A stretch of 64,000 bases of DNA from Labia minor (GCA_963082975.1 OY720348.1:71201719-71265718), one strand, 5' to 3'. Positions 12,347 through 23,344 are shown, counted from the stretch's first letter. Made by a program: numbers and translations. The notes: generated by a model from the sequence alone, not told the origin.

Positions 12347-13287
12347 GTCTATATAATACAATAGTAATGTTATTTATTTTAATTAAATTAAAAGGGAGGA
12401 GGATTTCTAGAACATCAAAAAAACTTAACATCCCCGTATTAATAACTAGTATATTTATTAATTATTTAATTAAGTAAATTAAATTCAAATTCAAATCACT
12501 CAAATGAAAGAAAAACTAGAATACAATTAATTTAATTAATATATATATATATATAAACCAGAAATAGATTTTGATAAGTATATATATATCATTATTTATT
12601 AAATTTAATTAAATATAATAAAATTGAGATTGATATTGATAAATTTTTTGAAAATCAATATTATATATATATATATATATATATATTAATAGAAAAAGAA
12701 AAATATTATTATAAGAAAAGTATATTATTTGATAAATGTAGAGGGGGTAATCTTGATGGGATTTTATAAAGATGAGCACTGTGTTTGAAACAGACCGTGA
12801 TACACGAAACGGCTTATTCAAATACAATTTGTTTGGTTTCCTAATACAATATCAGTCAAGGAGACCTCCATTAAATGTAGTCGGTTGTAAAATTGAAATC
12901 AGGGTCCACCGAATATCCTGACCTGAGCGCTCTCGCCTAAGGGAGCATGGCCACTTCCAATACTTCAATAAAATAAAAAGCGGATGCTAACATCACACTA
13001 TTCCCATTTCAAACATGTAATAATAAAGAAAATAATCCAATTTTTATAATATATATATATATATATATATGTAATTAAATAAATTATTAATAATAATTAA
13101 TAGTTAAAAAAAATAACAATCAACTCTATAACTTTTCCTCCTACATTCACACCTAGTCTATCAATAGCCAAAGCTGATTCTGTACTACCTCCACCCAAAT
13201 CTTATTCTCTCCTAATTCCCCCGCATCTATCTTATATGAACCATCTTTTTATAAAATATAATTATAATTTCTAAATTAACATTTTTA
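12347..13287. other. non-coding DNA with (TA)n and a GC-richer patch
   Basis: Holds (TA)n at 12540-12555, 12664-12686 and 13049-13072. A GC-richer patch at 12835-12965 (words GAGCGCTCTCGCCTAAGGGA) may be an antisense tRNA-derived repeat, but I see no second copy. Confidence 0.35.
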
Positions 13288-13853
13288 CTATCTCTCGCCA
13301 GAGATAGTATTGAGATCACGAAAATTTTCGATGTTGAGATTTTGATGTTTTTATACGTTTTGAAGGTTCCTGAAGCATTTTCACTAAGGATGAGAAAAAT
13401 GTCTGTCTGTGTGTATGTGTGTATGTATCTAGACAAGATTACGGAAAAACATGTTTGAGCTAGAATCATTAAATTTGGTAAATGGGCATTATTCAAAATT
13501 TGTAGTTTTCAATCAACTTTTGAGAAATGTAGCACAACCGGAATGGGGTCATTACTTAAAACCTTTTGATTTTTTTCCTCTGAAAAATAAAGATATATAT
13601 TTAATAGTTTTTCACATGATTAAAAATTGTATAAAACTGCTATATATAAAATTTCAGCTTGATTGGAAGTACCAGAATTAATTTTTTAACACTGCAAATC
13701 ACGCGCCAACACGTGACGTGGTGCCATCAACAAAGGGCCAAACATGCGCTGGTTTAATAAATATTATTTATTAATTTTAATTTAATTTAAATATAATATG
13801 TGTTATTTAATCCAATTCAAATTTGCGAGATAGTCGAGTGGAGACACTCCAGC
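13288..13853 (+). mobile_element. Helentron/DINE-1-like element, family A copy 2
   Basis: A complete copy. The 5' end CTATCTCTCGCCAGAGATAG is itself a small palindrome; the 3' end is GCGAGATAGTCGAGTGGAGA plus the hairpin, stopping before TT. The GTCTGTCTGTGTGTATG microsatellite is at about 13400-13427. The middle (ACCGGAATGGGGTCATTACT) is very close to copy 1, so copies 1 and 2 form a subgroup. Confidence 0.75.
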
Positions 13854-14184
13854 TTATTTTTATTTTCATATCCTTAATCCGAATTTAAGACCACACATCT
13901 CTTTTTTTTTAATATTTACCTTTCAATAAATTGTGTGAATTTTTATTTTACTTTCAAAATCTTTGAAACAAGATGTATGAAAAAAAAATGTGAATTTCCA
14001 ATGAACATGAAGTTAAGGGATAAATGGTGGGGAGGGGAGAAGAAGAGAGAGATGAGAGAATAACCTGAACATAGTTTCTAAACTTTCAACTTTAACTTCA
14101 TCAATAATTCACTTTTATGATGAAGAATGATAAAAGGGAAAAAATATTAAAACACAAAAGATAATGGACAATGGTCCTCTTCTT

Positions 14185-14225
<41 letters not shown>

Positions 14226-14288
14226 CAAAGGTAAATATTATATATGGAATTTCAAATGTTAAGTTGGTAATACATCAAATTTAGAATA
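13854..14288. other. non-coding DNA
   Basis: Holds a purine-rich patch at 14030-14062 and a pure (TA)n tract at 14188-14223. Confidence 0.5.
14188..14223. repeat. (TA)n microsatellite
   Basis: Uninterrupted TA tract of about 36 bases. Confidence 0.9.
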
Positions 14289-14798
14289 GAAAATTTGGTA
14301 ATTATTCAAATAAACACCGTTAAGTGGATTTGGATAAAACTTTACCGGTGGGTTCCTTTTGCAATTCCAAATAAACTTTTCTTATTACATTTTTTCGGGC
14401 CTCTTCTATTAAAATTATTAAAATTTGCATTTAAATCCATTGACATTCTATTTAGCTACCATGTTTGACCACCAGAAGGCGCACTAATTTTCTGTTTTTA
14501 TAAGTTCGGTTTGGATTTAATATATCCAAACCGAACTTATAAAAATCGAAAATTAGTGAATAAGTGAATAATTAAAGAATTAGTCAATAAAACATTAATG
14601 GCACATTTCGATTAACTTAATCTGTCAAACTTAAAAAATGCAAATTTTAATAATTTTTATGTCGTAAACTAGAAAAGGCCCGAAAAAATTTCACAAGACA
14701 AGTTTATATGGAATTGCAAAAGGAACTCACTGGTAAAGTTTTATCCAAATTCACATAACGGTGCTTACTTGAATAATTACCGAAAATTTAAAAATAAA
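14289..14798. repeat. large palindrome 1 with shared core
   Basis: The left arm starts near 14291 (AAATTTGGTAATTATTCAA) and the right arm ends near 14796 with its reverse complement. About 150-200 bases of each arm match imperfectly, including GTTCCTTTTGCAATTCC against GGAATTGCAAAAGGAAC. A near-perfect palindrome sits at the middle (about 14501-14545, TAAGTTCGGTTTGGAT and its complement). The inner core (about 14430-14620) is homologous to the core of the palindrome at 21628-22168, but the outer arms are not. It may be a foldback transposon or a core that duplicated its flanks. Confidence 0.75.
14469..14482 (+). promoter_or_regulatory. CTCF-like motif (one mismatch)
   Basis: CCACCAGAAGGCGC fits the CTCF core consensus CCASYAGRKGGCRS except at one K position. 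It lies in the conserved core of palindrome 1; the same place in palindrome 2 has a perfect match. Binding is not shown. Confidence 0.3.
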
Positions 14799-15404
14799 TA
14801 ACTTTTAGAAGTCAATTTAAAACAAAAGAAATTTAAATACAAAAATATAAATTTGTGTGGAATCAATAATATTTAAAAATATAATTAAAAAAATTTTAAA
14901 TTTCATTTAGTAATATAATGTAGACTTGTCTCTAAGTTTTGGTGCCATTTTCAAGATAGAGTTTTAAGATGAAATTTTTTGATCTTAGACTGAGTAATCA
15001 AGAGTCATAGGGTGATTTTTAAGTCAAATGGGCGGGTCAAAGTGTAAACATAGATGATCAAATCTTAAAATTAAACGTAACACGGAAACAACTACTCATA
15101 ATAATAAAATAAACATTTACGAAAATCTAAGCGTACAATATATATTTTATATAGGATTGAGTTGTGTTCAATTACTACTCTGGGATGCAATAATATATTC
15201 ATGAAATTACATATGAATGCATATTCAAAATAAGTACTTTCAAATTAACTAATTTTACATTAAGTAAAAGTTTTTATTTTAAATTTGGATATTTTAGCCA
15301 TATTTTGATCATAAAATTAATTATTATATAGTATTATATTATAAACAAAAGACCCCCTACATATATTATATTATAAACCACAGACACCCTATAATTATAA
15401 ATAT
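14799..15404. other. non-coding AT-rich DNA
   Basis: No ORF above background and no repeat unit recognised. Confidence 0.4.
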
Positions 15405-15563
15405 AGATAGACTCTTCAGTGATTTAGTGGTTAGCACGACACTCTACCACACTGAAGGCTAGAGTTCGGCCTAGGGAAATTCAATAATTAATAATTTCTC
15501 TTTAAAGCTATGCGTGATCCTCAGGATCTAACCGCAAATAATAATAATAATAATAATAATAAT
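15405..15563 (+). mobile_element. tRNA-derived SINE with (TAA)n tail
   Basis: The head at about 15412-15475 resembles a tRNA: a box A-like TGATTTAGTGGTTAGCACGA and a box B-like GAGTTCGGCCT about 35 bases later. About 60 bases of body and a pure (TAA)n tail at 15536-15562 follow. The anticodon stem does not fold well, so this is a retroposed tRNA relative, not a working tRNA gene. Confidence 0.6.
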
Positions 15564-15900
15564 ATAAAGATAGATATTATAAAAAATATTATGACTTTTA
15601 TCTAACCACTCCTATATGTTGGATCAACTTGAAATTTGTACTCTAAAGAACCTCTAATAAAATATATAATATATCGAAATGGAATATTTAAGTAGAAAAA
15701 AAGATCCTTAGTAAATTAAATTATATTAATAGAAGAGAGAATGTTTATAATTTTCTAAAAAAAAAAATAACATGATTAAATTTTAAACGAGGTTGTTTTC
15801 ATTACGTGACTGCCTTTCTGTTGTCGGTTGAGTTTAAGATTGTTTTGTATATTCAACAGCACTATATAATTTATAATCTTCGTTAAAGATGATTTGCTAA
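15564..15900. other. non-coding AT-rich DNA
   Basis: Nothing recognised. Confidence 0.4.
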
Positions 15901-16260
15901 TGTATCAGTTGTTAAGATGTTGTTGTTAGAGTAGAGGGAGGGGTAAAGTGAGATTTCAAATAGAACCCATCTTCACTACACCCTCCCCTTTTCGTTCTCC
16001 CCCGCCTCCCTCCACTCCCGACTGGCCCTTGAGCTGATCCGTGTTCATTGAGCCCACTTGATTTGGCTCTAATCGCCTCTCCGTTCGTGCTGGGATGAGT
16101 GGCTGTTGTTCCCATCCATTCCAAGTGGCAATCGCAATTCCAATGCTAAGCCTCTGATTCGTACCTCCGTCTGAAATATTTATGACCCTGTAATTCATGC
16201 TCTCTTATGCCTGGTGTTATGAGATAATTATAATAAATCCGAAGGGATCATCTTCCGTTC
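15901..16260. other. GC-elevated single-copy island
   Basis: About half G+C in a window that is otherwise very AT-rich. It starts with a pyrimidine-rich patch (15975-16030) and continues with non-repetitive sequence. Overlapping minus-strand ORFs of 70-80 codons exist but are Arg/Gly/Ser-rich without a domain. Candidate regulatory element or untranslated exon. Confidence 0.3.
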
Positions 16261-16619
16261 AAGTTGCAAACTGGAACATGAAAGTATTATATTAGAAAAA
16301 GAAAAAAAATCATCACCCCCTCCCCCCCCCCAATAGTCAGGGGAAACATTCATTCAAAGGCAGGAAGAAAAATTGAAGACACTGGTAAATTGGAAGTATT
16401 GATTGAATGGAGAAGAAGAAATTAGAATCTCGTTTATGTGGATGGATAGATCGATTGCTTTAAAAATTCATAATTGTATCTGTTAATGAAAAAAAAAATA
16501 CATTTTTCTTAATTAAATATCTAAATTATTCTATATTATAGATATATTTCTTTTCTTTTATTTAAATTCAAATTTTGAAATTTTTAAAATAAATTTATAT
16601 ATATGATGTAAGTTTAAAT
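16261..16619. other. non-coding spacer
   Basis: Includes a C-rich run at about 16315-16331 and AT-rich DNA; nothing else recognised. Confidence 0.4.
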
Positions 16620-16792
16620 CCTAAACAAACATTTGTCACTGGACGCTCGAACAGTGCAGTCGCTTGATAACGATTGCAGAAGTAGCAATCGAAACGTTGT
16701 GTATATGTTTGTATTTTTTGAATAAATTTACAATAACAAATATCAATATGTGGTTTAATTTACAAAATTCCGTTATAAACCTAAACAAACAT
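16620..16792 (+). mobile_element. short retroposed segment with 13-bp target duplication and hammerhead-like hairpin
   Basis: CCTAAACAAACAT occurs at 16620-16632 and again at 16780-16792, flanking a 147-base insert. Inside, CGATTGC (16671-16677) and GCAATCG (16685-16691) form a perfect 7-bp stem with loop AGAAGTA. The stem is preceded by TTGATAA and followed by AAACG, a layout like stem II of a hammerhead ribozyme (CUGANGA...GAAA). Penelope-like elements are known to carry such ribozymes in their terminal repeats. Two core bases deviate. Identity as a Penelope terminal remnant is an inference. Confidence 0.45.
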
Positions 16793-17996
16793 ATTATTTA
16801 TTCATTAAGATAAAAGTAGAGGGTGGAGTTAACTTACTGATTTAGAGAGTTAATAAAACAGAATTGGTTATAGTTATTGATTTATTTCTTTTAGATACTT
16901 ATTTTACAACTTTGGAAATTTTATTTTCAAGTTTTTTTTAAATACTGTATTGGACAGGTGATGTCCTTCATTAGCAATACACTGATTTGCTTGATTCTTA
17001 AAACTTTGACAGAATATTTTCCAACAGAGCAACTGATATGTTGCCCATGGCTTGAAGAATATTGCTTTTAAGTTCAGCAAGGGTTTATGGGGGGCAATCT
17101 TAAGTTGAATGGGTGTGCCGATCGTGAAGTTTTCCCAGCCAGTATTATAATTAATAAAAAAATAATTAAAAAGAAAAATTCAAACTATATTCATGATAGT
17201 AGAAATATGTTTATATTGATATATTATAAATAAAAAAGGATCAGACTTTTGTACAAGACACCCCCCATTATGTTGGCTACCCTCTTTGGGGCACAAGTCT
17301 TGTATGATCAGTACAACGAATCCTTTTAAGATGTATTTTGTATTTTATGATCGGAAACTATAACTCTTTATTAAAAAAACAATAAGTTTGTAAGTATATT
17401 TGGTAAACAAATTAAAATGATAAAGCGGATTCCTATGAAATTTTATATATTTATTTTAAATAAAAATATTTATGAATAATTTAAATTATTCAAGGAATTA
17501 AATATTAAAAATTTAAAATTTATATATGTCTAATATTGTTTTTAAAATCATAGTGTAAAAATTTTGAAAAAAAATTTTAAAATTTCATATTTATTTGATA
17601 CATTTTTTTTTTCTGTTATGATATACAATAAATGAAATAATTTAATTAAAACAAAATTGAATTTATTATTTGAAGTATAAATTTGTTAATCGAATTGTTT
17701 TGTTTGTTATTCTTTTGTAATGAAGAGATTGGAGGGTGAATTTTTCAACCTCCATCACTGAAAACACCTGTGCAATCTTTGATGAATAGAATCCCAATCT
17801 GAGAGTTGTTATCGCTCTCCCCTACTGATTTTTTTTTTCTTTTGATGAAGCCATTCATGTAGAAGGTTACACATTATTTTATACAATATAATTTAGTTTA
17901 TTAGAAAACATCTCTTAAAAGTTGAAAAAATAAAACCATCGACAACAACAAAATTTAAACCAAAATAATAATATTTAAAAAAAAACCACTGACTTT
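16793..17996. other. non-coding AT-rich DNA
   Basis: A patch at 17245-17330 (AAGACACCCCCCATTATGTT) resembles the antisense 3' end of SINE-2 (GTACAA...CCTATGATCAG), possibly a fragment. Nothing else recognised. Confidence 0.35.
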
Positions 17997-18245
17997 TGTA
18001 CATCTTATTCAAGGACAACGCCTATCAAGTCGGTTATATCAATTAGGAGTCCTATGATCAGTAGAACAGGTTCCATCAACCTTTACCTTGATTTTCTTAA
18101 TCGGAGGCGCTACTTTTTATCAAATAGCTTCCCAATTTTGATGCAAGAGGCTGTGTTGACCCAATCCCATAGATTCCATCTAGAGAAATACCCTGAGAAT
18201 GTGAGCCAACGCTGTTGCCTCCCACCCTGTTGTACCTTCCTTTAA
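17997..18245 (-). mobile_element. SINE-2 copy 1
   Basis: Reverse complement of the repeat at 23345-23620 and 31290-31530. It shares CCTTGATTTTCTTAATCGGA, GGCGCTACTTTTTATCAAAT and the CTAGAGAAATACC block. The tRNA-like head is degraded here. Its outer half has been tandemly duplicated (see 18134-18665). The 63-codon ORF over it is incidental. Confidence 0.65.
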
Positions 18246-18665
18246 ACCCAAAATAATAATAAAATTGATAAATTTTTCAAATAATGCGATCTTGAAACGA
18301 TTTGAAAAGCAATTAATTGAAAAACAACTGAACGAAGAGAATTGTGTTTTTTTTTAGATATTATTATACGTGCGTGAAAAGGATATTGTTCATTGGATCA
18401 ATTTTGATGCAAGAGGCTGTGTTGACCCAATCCCATAGATCCCATCTAGAGAAATACCCTGAGAATGTGAGCCAACGCTGTTGCCTCCCACCCTGTTGTA
18501 CCTTCCTTTAAACCCAAAATAATAATAAAATTGATAAATTTTTCAAATAATGCGATCTTGAAACGATTTGAAAAGCAATTAATTGAAAAACAACTGAACG
18601 AAGAGAATTGTGTTTTTTTTTTAGATATTATTATACGTGCGTGAAAAGGATATTGTTCATTGGAT
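18134..18665. repeat. 266-bp tandem duplication (2 copies)
   Basis: Unit 1 is 18134-18399 and unit 2 is 18400-18665, almost identical (one substitution, ATTCC versus ATCCC, and one extra T in a poly-T run). Each unit contains the outer part of SINE-2 plus about 160 bases of flank with TTATTATACGTGCGTGAAAA. The high identity points to a recent event. Confidence 0.9.
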
Positions 18666-19558
18666 CAATTTTTATTTCAAACGTTTGCAGAATTTAAATA
18701 AACAAATGGTTGTTATGGCCATTTAAAAAGAGCATTTAAATGATTATCAAATGAATATCTCTTTATTTCAAATATTTATTTTATTTAAAAATAAAAAATA
18801 AAAAAAAAATCTAAACAGTTTTTTTAATGCACTCTTTTAAACATTAATTTTATTATATATATATATATAAAATTCACAACATCAAATTGAATTTACTTCG
18901 GTTTCTATTTTTTTATTATTTATGATAATTTCCATTGCTCTTTTTATTCCCCTCCCACTCTCATTTATTTTTAATTGTTTCAAATAGGCTTTTATGGAAT
19001 TTCCAAAAGACATCCTATTTGTGTGAATGATTCGCTCTCCAAAGCCCTTTACTTCATATAGTGGTGGAAGGAGAGAGCGAAATTCTCATATTTAACATAT
19101 TTTTATTTATTTATTTATTTATTTTGTTTTTTATTTTTTTATTTTTTTTTTTTTTTGTTTTGTTTTTGTTCAATTGCTTTTCTGAATGGAGTGATTTTGG
19201 GTGAGAGGATAAAAAAAATAAGATTCTCTTTGATTCAAAAAGCAAGTGAATTGATGGAAATGAATGGATTTATTTATTTATTGTTATTTTAATTTCTTTC
19301 TATTCGTGGCTTTAATAGATTAAATCTATTCAGTTATATTATTCTTCATTATCTTATGGTTGCCCCCCAATGATACAATAAACCATTTTTTTTCTTTTTG
19401 TTTTTTCTTTTTGTTTTTGTTTTTTTTTTTTTAACAAATTAACTTCCGTGTTTGACATAATTATAAAGTTTAATAATTTGTTTTTCGAAACAATTAACGA
19501 TTCTACTATTGTATAACTGAAAAATCAACATACCTTCCTTCAATACAACAAAAAATAA
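18666..19558. other. non-coding DNA, T-rich
   Basis: Contains many poly-T and (TTTA)n runs (19100-19165, 19385-19432) and a modestly richer patch around 18940-19090. Nothing recognised. Confidence 0.4.
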
Positions 19559-20097
19559 GCTGGAGTGTCTCCACTCGACTATCTCGCAAATTTGAATTGG
19601 ATTAATTAACACATATATTATATTTCAATTAAATTGAATTAATTATAAATTAAAATTAATTAATAATATTTATTAAATCAGCGCGTGTTTGGATCTCTGT
19701 TGATGGCACCACGTCACGTGTTGACGCGTGATTTGCGGTGTTAAAAAATGAATTCCGATACTTTCAGCGATTCAATCAAGCTGAAATTCTATATATAGCA
19801 GTTTTATACAATTTTTAATCATGTGAAAAACTATCAAACATATATCTTTATTTTTACCGTCACTTTAGAGGAAAAAAAAATCAAAACGTAGGTAACGACC
19901 CTCTTCCGGTTGAGCTACATTTCTCAAAATTTGATAGAAAACTACGAATTTTGATTTGTGTAATTTTGTCTACATACATACACACACAAACACACATATA
20001 TACACACACACACAGACAGACATTTTTCTCAACCTTAGTGAAAATGATTCAGGAACCTTCAAAACGTATAAAAACATCAAAATCTCTGGCGAGATAG
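19559..20097 (-). mobile_element. Helentron/DINE-1-like element, family A copy 3
   Basis: A complete minus-strand copy. The 3' hairpin end (GCTGGAGTGTCTCCACTCGA) lies at the left after an AA (TT on the other strand), and CTCTGGCGAGATAG is at the right. The microsatellite appears as CACACA/ACACAGACAGACA at about 19978-20022. Confidence 0.75.
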
Positions 20098-21149
20098 TAA
20101 AAAACAAACAAAACAATCTACTTAAAATGGAAATAAACGAATATTAAAAAAATAAATAAATAAATAAAAATACAAAAAAATTATTTATTAGATGAGGGTT
20201 AGATGCATTTAATTAATTCTATTATATATATATATATATATATATATATTACAACTTCATTTATTCTCAGCAAAAACCTAATTACAAAATTTGATTTGAA
20301 AAAGCGTGTGGTCAGAATGAGAGAAAGAAACTTTTCTTTAAAAGAGAAAATGTTTCTCTTATATATATATATATATATATATTTAAATATATTAATGCGA
20401 AAGATTATATACATTTATAAGCATTGTGGTTCTTACAATTTTAGAGAAACAAAACTTTTAGAAACATTCATTTCAAGTTTTCTTTATGCTAGCAAGATCA
20501 TCTCATGACAGTAAAATCTAGTAAATAAAATAAAACGAAAACAAAAAAAGATAACCTAATATTTTTCAATGTAAATAATTTTAAAAAATATTCATAGTAA
20601 ATTTTTATCAAACTCAACAAATATATATATATATATAAATCTAATTTTATATTATAAAAGTCATATTGGATAAAAGTAGTATCATTTGTGTTTCTTTTTA
20701 TTATTATTTTTTTTCTCCAAAGAGAGTTCTTTGCTTTGATCACCATTTACAAGATTTAGTCAAAAATCTTAATAAGATGAAAAACATTGAATAGATTGGT
20801 TCAGCTAATTCTCCAAAGAATACAATAAATATGAGTTCCAAGTTTTAAACTAGTAAGAAGCGTTGGAGAGGTGGGTCCTCTCAGAGGCACTTATAACATG
20901 TCTCACTCGTCAACTTATGAGGTTTTGCTAGTTGAAAAATGCGCGCAATCAGCATAAATTTGAATTAACCCCCCCCCCCCCCCCCGAAGGAATAAGAGTC
21001 AAGATTTCATTTTTTTCTTTTTAATGAATCTATACTAGGTATTCTCCTTCATCCAAATAAACTTGATTTTTTGAAGGATCATGGAAAGGAAGGGGGAAGA
21101 AGTAAGGGAATGGATGGAAAGGACATGATTCCCCTCCTATGCAAGAAAG
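20098..21149. other. non-coding DNA with (TA)n tracts and a poly-C tract
   Basis: (TA)n tracts at 20222-20249 and 20358-20381 and a 17-base C tract at 20969-20985. ORFs of 71-101 codons here are built from TA-repeat translations. A GC-richer patch spans 20820-20960. Confidence 0.5.
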
Positions 21150-21245
21150 TATTCATGAGCTCACGTGAGGGCAGGGACGCTACTCCCTGAAGTAGAAATC
21201 TTTTCTATTAGGATCATAGAGAAGAGACTACCCGTTACCCGTCAT
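21150..21245 (-). mobile_element. SINE-3 fragment
   Basis: Diverged partial copy of the SINE-3 body: CTACTCCCTGAAGTAGAAAT and GGATCATAGAGAAGAG match the CCCTGAAGTGGACCT and GGATCATAGAGAGGG blocks at 12190-12240. Confidence 0.5.
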
Positions 21246-21627
21246 AATCTTTCTAGTCTTACTATCTATTTTTTCGATTATTATTGATATTTTTAAGAAA
21301 TAATACTTATTTTCTACTTAAAAACTATGTTATAATTGTTTATTGTCTATTCAATATTTTTTAATTCCTTTGTCTATTAATCTACTTATTTAATATCTTT
21401 TCAAGTTATAATCTCTTTAGCTTTAGATCTCTCATTTATGTATTACTAATTTATATATTTTATCTTTTACGATTCTACGATAGGTAGTAAGTATATACCA
21501 TCAAATATTTTTTATTTTTTTTTAGTTACATATTACATATACAAATAATAAATAGATAATTTATAAAAAATAAAATAAATTTGATTATATTAATTTACTA
21601 TTATTATATATATATTTAATCTTATGG
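21246..21627. other. non-coding AT-rich DNA
   Basis: Nothing recognised. Confidence 0.4.
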
Positions 21628-22168
21628 TATCTATACGATCCCCCCTACACCTCGCAGAATTTGATCAAACTTCGCAAGTTGATTCTTTGATTAATTCTAA
21701 GAAACTTTTTCCTTAGGCATTTCTTGGGAGAACTTCTAGTTTTCGAGATAAAAAGGATTAAAGATTGGATATCAATTAGATGGTTATGAATGTCGAAATG
21801 TGCAGCCATTAAGAAATTTTCATTGACTAATTCACTAATTATTCACATATTCACTAATTTTTGGTTTTTTCTGTTCGGTTTGGATATAGGAAAATTATTA
21901 AATTAATTAATTTTTTAATTTTTCTATATCCAATCCGAACTGAAAAAACCGAAAATTATGCGCGCCCTCTGCTGGTCAAACTGATAAGACATGGTAGCTA
22001 AATGGGATATCAATGGATTGATATCCAATCTTTAATCCTTTTTATTTCGAAAACTAGAAGTTCTCCCAAGAAATGCCTAAGGAAAAAGTTTCTTAGAATT
22101 AATCAAAGAATTAACTGGCGAAGATTCATCAAATTCTGCGAGGTGTAGGGGGGATCGTATAGATACCA
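21628..22168. repeat. large palindrome 2 with shared core
   Basis: Arms of about 170 bases match closely as reverse complements, for example GGCATTTCTTGGGAGAACTT (left) with AAGTTCTCCCAAGAAATGCC (right), and TACGATCCCCCCTACACCTC at the outer left. The core (about 21795-22020) is inverted relative to the core at 14430-14620 but homologous to it. The central stem is GTTCGGTTTGGATATAG with its near complement. The arms are unrelated to those of palindrome 1. Confidence 0.8.
21962..21975 (-). promoter_or_regulatory. CTCF-like motif (perfect consensus match)
   Basis: Read on the minus strand, CCAGCAGAGGGCGC satisfies CCASYAGRKGGCRS at every position. It sits in the core shared by the two palindromes. 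CTCF is conserved in most arthropods with a similar motif; occupancy cannot be told from sequence. Confidence 0.35.
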
Positions 22169-22196
22169 ATCTTATTATACTTGCAATATATATATA

Positions 22197-22740
22197 TGGT
22201 TCACCGACCTCCGGCTCGGTACTTTAAAAAAATGATTCCTTATGAACTATGAATATTTAAGATTATTATTTAAAATAAATAAACGACAAAATATATTAAA
22301 TAATTTCAAATTCAAAAAAGAACATAAATTAAATATAAAGTCATAAAACATACAGCCCTCTACACATACGTATTAATGCACCGAAAGACAGAAAAGTATG
22401 GTCTGTAGATATAATATAATATGTATTTCTTAATTTAATTACAAAATATTATTTAAATAAATATTTTTAATTTTATTTATAATATTTTGTATTTAAGGTG
22501 TCCGGCAGTGGCCGGCGTCATTTTTTTTTATTATTAAAATTTCTATTTTATATTAAGAAAAAACTAACAAATGATTTTTTCCGAGGCTGAAACCAATACA
22601 GATGAATTTTTCTTTATAACTGGATGGTGTGAATTTCAAAATAATCCTTCTAGCAGTTTAATATTTTAAAAATACAGATATATATATATATATATATATA
22701 TACATACAATTTTTGCTAGTATAATAAGATAGGATATATA
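22197..22740 (-). mobile_element. Helentron-like family C copy 1
   Basis: The left end GGTTCACCGACCTCCGGCTC contains a hairpin (CCGA...TCGG) like the other family C ends. The body includes CATAAAACATACAGCC, the block GGCTGAAACCAATACAGATG and the right end GCTAGTATAATAAGATAGG. The hairpin end is taken as the 3' end, so the element points left. It abuts copy 2 head to head. Confidence 0.6.
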
Positions 22741-22769
22741 CATATAAAATATGAAATATATATATATAT

Positions 22770-23285
22770 ATATTATCTTCTTATGCTAGCTAAAATTGTT
22801 TGTTTGATGTTTGTACATGGGTTCTCAAAAACCGCTCTAAAGATTTTTTTGAAATTCACACCAGAGATAGTATTTATAAAGAAAAATTAAGTTTTATTGA
22901 TCATATCTCTGGAAAAATTCATCTTTATTAGTTTTTTTTTTTTAATTAAAATGTAAAAATGTGACGTCACTATGTCATCCATATTGAAATTTGACTCCCG
23001 CCTTTTTTTAAAGGATATTGTATTAATATTTTTTTATATTTAAAATATGTTAAAATTTTTTATTTAATTTCGAAATAAAATTAAATATATATATTTTAAT
23101 AATATTTGATAATTATAAATTACGATATATATTTATCATTCTTCCAATAAAAAAAATATGCATGCACTTAGAAACATACCTAATAACTCCAAGTTCCATT
23201 CATTTTAATCAGATTGATGCAATGATGCAACATTTAATAATTGTAATAAATTATTAAAGAAATATATATCAGCTCGGTGTCCCAA
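22770..23285 (+). mobile_element. Helentron-like family C copy 2 (inverted relative to copy 1)
   Basis: Starts with TTATGCTAGCTAAAATTG, the inverse of the right end of copy 1. It then carries AAAGAAAAATTAAGTTTTATTG, a TGACGTCA at 22962-22969, and ends with CAGCTCGGTGTCCCAAG. Copies 1 and 2 meet at a (TA)n linker near 22745-22770. Confidence 0.55.
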
Positions 23286-23344
23286 GTATTAATATTACCA
23301 GCCAAACCCAATAATAATGAATTATTTTTTTTAACTTAATTACC

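Noticed and set aside
15412-15475. possible tRNA gene
   Set aside because: Box A and box B-like words are present but the cloverleaf does not fold and a (TAA)n tail follows; better read as a SINE.
20203-20508. 101-codon ORF with YIYIYI runs
   Set aside because: Built on (TA)n tracts; overlapping similar ORFs on the opposite strand show it is a repeat artefact.
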